Assembly: GCF_020055675.1 (NCBI RefSeq)
Contig: NZ_JAIPUS010000025.1
Coordinates: 1 to 46,664, forward strand
DNA length: 46,664 nt
DNA from: Marivita sp.
GTDB taxonomy: Bacteria > Pseudomonadota > Alphaproteobacteria > Rhodobacterales > Rhodobacteraceae
Direction: 5' to 3'
The position numbers and the translations under genes were made by a program. Position 1 is the first letter of the stretch. Each line of letters opens with the position of its first letter. The notes below the pieces were generated by a model. It did not search any database, was not told the DNA's origin, and saw only the letters and a program-made list of their open reading frames with translations. Positions 45,396 to 46,664 of the stretch are shown piece after piece.

Positions 45396-45407
45396 GGTCC
45401 GGACCCT
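45394..45407. repeat. Perfect 14-bp palindrome between convergent genes
   Basis: AGGGTCCGGACCCT is its own reverse complement and begins inside the opgG stop codon, 4 bases before the convergent gene ends. It may reflect a weak bidirectional hairpin or a protein site; no T runs flank it. Confidence 0.4.
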
Positions 45408-45410
45408 GAG

Positions 45411-46148
45411 TCAACCAGGTGCATGGACTTCGATTTCGGCCCGCAGCGGTCGGTGGTCCGAGGCGATGCGGATCCCCGCACTGTCCAGCGCCCGAGCGTG
45501 CAAGACACGGGCGCCGCCGGCGCCGAGGACGCGATCCAATGGCAGGAATGGACGGCGTACCGGAAACGTGGCCGGCGCAGGACCTGTGTATCGGTCCCCC
45601 AGAATGGAACGCGACAGCGCGGCACCGCTCCAGGGGCGCCATTCGTTCAAATCGCCACACAGGACAGTTGGCCGCGCGGGCCTGCGACACAGATGCTGCC
45701 CCAGCGTCCGCATCTGCGCGATCCGCAGCACCTGCGACAGCGACAAATGCGTTCCCACGACCCGCAGCGCGCACCCGTTGCTGCGGAGCTCGACAATGAC
45801 GGCGCCCCGGTGGCAATAGCCAGGCAAGTCGATAATCGTGACGGATTCGACATCGATCGCTTGTCCAGCCAGGAAAAACACCCCGAGAAAGCCGTGACTT
45901 TCGCTGCCCCAACGGCTCCAAGTCTCCCGTTGGATATGACGCAGGCCCGTGCGCGACTCGATATCCGGAAGATCGAGGATGCCCCGGTGCGGCACTCGTT
46001 CTTCGTCAGCTTCCTGGAGAACGACAAGGTCGGCTGGCGGCGCAACCACGTCCCGGACCAGAACATCGGCCGTTCGGACGGGATCGATCACGCCGTCCTG
46101 GCCACGTCCCCGATGAATGTTCCAGCTGATGATCGAAAGGCGGGTCAC
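45411..46148 (-). CDS. Endonuclease/exonuclease/phosphatase family protein
   Basis: A 245-residue protein of the EEP fold (DNase I/APE/sphingomyelinase superfamily). Motifs are ISWNIHRGRG (7-16, the metal-site Asn), LVVLQEADEE (catalytic Glu), VGTHLSLS, LCGDLNEW (GDxN) and the final SDHRPLRAEIEV. All catalytic positions are kept, so it should cleave a phosphodiester in nucleic acid, phospholipid or a related substrate. There is no signal peptide. The frame begins with GTG at 46148 without a good ribosome site; an 8-codon open frame (ATG at 46171) ends in the CTGTGA that contains this GTG, so translational coupling is possible. It converges on opgG with 15 bases between. Confidence 0.87.
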   Translation of the reverse strand: MTRLSIISWNIHRGRGQDGVIDPVRTADVLVRDVVAPPADLVVLQEADEERVPHRGILDLPDIESRTGLRHIQRETWSRWGSESHGFLGVFFLAGQAIDVESVTIIDLPGYCHRGAVIVELRSNGCALRVVGTHLSLSQVLRIAQMRTLGQHLCRRPARPTVLCGDLNEWRPWSGAALSRSILGDRYTGPAPATFPVRRPFLPLDRVLGAGGARVLHARALDSAGIRIASDHRPLRAEIEVHAPG

Positions 46149-46282
46149 AGGTTTATCCGGTACCAGTCCATGCGCCGGTGTAAAACCTCAATGGACCCGC
46201 CTTACTCTCGTTCCTGTGCCGTGCTCATGTCATGCGGCGATCTGTTCGAGGGGATGTCCGGACGCCATGAACTGCTGTCGAT

Positions 46283-46414
46283 TCACTCGGCTGCTGCGTA
46301 GGAGCCGTCTTCGCGATGCACCTCGGTGCCCGTGACCGGCGGGTTGAAACAACAGGCCATCACCAGCTCTTCGTCAGCCACGAGGGTGTGTTTGTCGTGC
46401 TGATCGACTTGCAG
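46283..46414 (-). pseudogene. ectC: Truncated ectoine synthase (C-terminal fragment)
   Basis: The 43 codons before a TGA stop read DQHDKHTLVADEELVMACC, then FNPPVTGTEVHREDGSYA to the end. This matches the C-terminus of EctC, whose cupin ends in DQHDxHxL...FxPxLTGxEVHREDGSYA in Halomonas. EctC closes the ring of N-acetyl-diaminobutyrate to ectoine, an osmoprotectant. The fragment has no start: right before codon LQV stands the TAA stop of an IS4-type transposase gene in the same frame and strand. The rest of ectC, and any ectA and ectB, would lie beyond the insertion element, outside the window. About two thirds of the protein is missing here. Confidence 0.88.
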
Positions 46415-46664
46415 TTACCCATATGTCTCCGCTGGCGGTGTTTCTGCGATGCGCGCGCCTTCGACAAGGTCGGCGAGGCGAGAGAGGCCGCGCCATATGA
46501 CGGTGGTGCCTGGTGGCGCATCGGAGCTGCGATCGAGATAGCCGCCGAGCCGCGCGATGCTCCTGATATAGAAATCGAGGTCGCGCGGGAGCTTCTGCTT
46601 GCTTTCTGGCGTCGTGCGCTCGAGCAGTTGGCGTTCGACGTTGGTGAAGACGGCAGCAGGCGAT
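46415..46664 (-). CDS. IS4-family transposase, C-terminal part (partial)
   Basis: The gene runs in from the right edge; 82 codons and a TAA stop are visible. The sequence includes ERQLLERTTPESKQKLPRDL, FYIRSIARLGGYLDRSSDAP, PGTTVIWRGLSRLADLVEGA and ends ETYG. The run IARLGGYLxRxxDxPPGxxVxWRGLxRLxD is the well-known C-terminal segment of IS4/Tn5-type DDE transposases (dimerisation region). The catalytic DDE residues would lie off the window. The stop codon directly abuts the ectoine synthase fragment. Confidence 0.9.
   Translation of the reverse strand, partial: SPAAVFTNVERQLLERTTPESKQKLPRDLDFYIRSIARLGGYLDRSSDAPPGTTVIWRGLSRLADLVEGARIAETPPAETYG
46415..46664 (-). mobile_element. Insertion sequence (IS4 family), right-hand part
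   Basis: Only one end of the element is inside the window. Its outer boundary must lie near 46400-46420 because ectoine synthase sequence is recognisable from about codon DQHD (46403 downward). The terminal inverted repeat cannot be defined without the other end; TTACCCATATG (46415-46425) is a candidate part of it. Confidence 0.75.

Noticed and set aside
1-46664. tRNA genes, rRNA genes and CRISPR arrays
   Set aside because: No cloverleaf-like intergenic sequence or regularly spaced direct repeats were seen; the short gaps leave little room.

Overview
The window is high-GC DNA packed with genes that often overlap by 1-11 bases. The gene families point to an alphaproteobacterium of the Rhodobacteraceae (Roseobacter-type): a flgE-flgK-flgL-flgI-motA run with motB upstream, CtrA-like boxes in front of flagellar genes, two TAXI-type TRAP transporters with fused permeases, and an opgH-opgG pair. 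This assignment rests on protein families and layout read by eye, not on a database search.

Region 1 (1-12107, all minus strand) is a secondary-metabolite/glycan locus. In transcription order it holds a family 2 glycosyltransferase, a Wzx-type flippase, a 2158-residue single-module polyketide synthase (KS-AT-KR-DH-ACP-TE), a second family 2 glycosyltransferase, and a formyltransferase-adenylation enzyme. The last runs off the left edge just as a luciferase-like monooxygenase domain seems to begin inside its adenylation domain. Together these suggest a polyketide/amino-acid unit joined to a glycan and flipped across the inner membrane. This is the best candidate here for an undescribed system.

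Region 2 (12291-20731, minus) is a flagellar block: motB, flgE, flgK, flgL, flgI, motA and a secreted 580-residue protein next to motA. TTAA-N7-TTAA-like boxes lie upstream of motB and flgE.

Region 3 (20823-33608) is transport. On the minus strand a TAXI binding protein, a fused TRAP permease and a D-amino-acid-dehydrogenase-like oxidoreductase form one unit; an RND pump and its adaptor form another. On the plus strand is a second TAXI binding protein and permease pair, separated by a clear intrinsic terminator.

Region 4 (33717-41572, minus) is a run of seven genes: a CDP-alcohol phosphatidyltransferase, an LTA-synthase/OpgB-like membrane phosphotransferase, an LPG-synthase-type membrane protein, a THI5/SsuA-like ABC importer whose two permeases are fused, and a family 4 glycosyltransferase. 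Most junctions are ATGA overlaps.

Region 5 (41692-45395, plus) carries a cytochrome b561 and the osmoregulated periplasmic glucan genes opgH and opgG. Regions 4 and 5 may cooperate: lipid head-group synthesis feeding phosphoglycerol-type substitution of periplasmic glucans.

Region 6 (45411-46664, minus) holds an endonuclease/exonuclease/phosphatase-family protein, then the last 43 codons of an ectoine synthase gene cut off by an IS4-family transposase gene that leaves the window. I see no tRNA, rRNA or CRISPR array.
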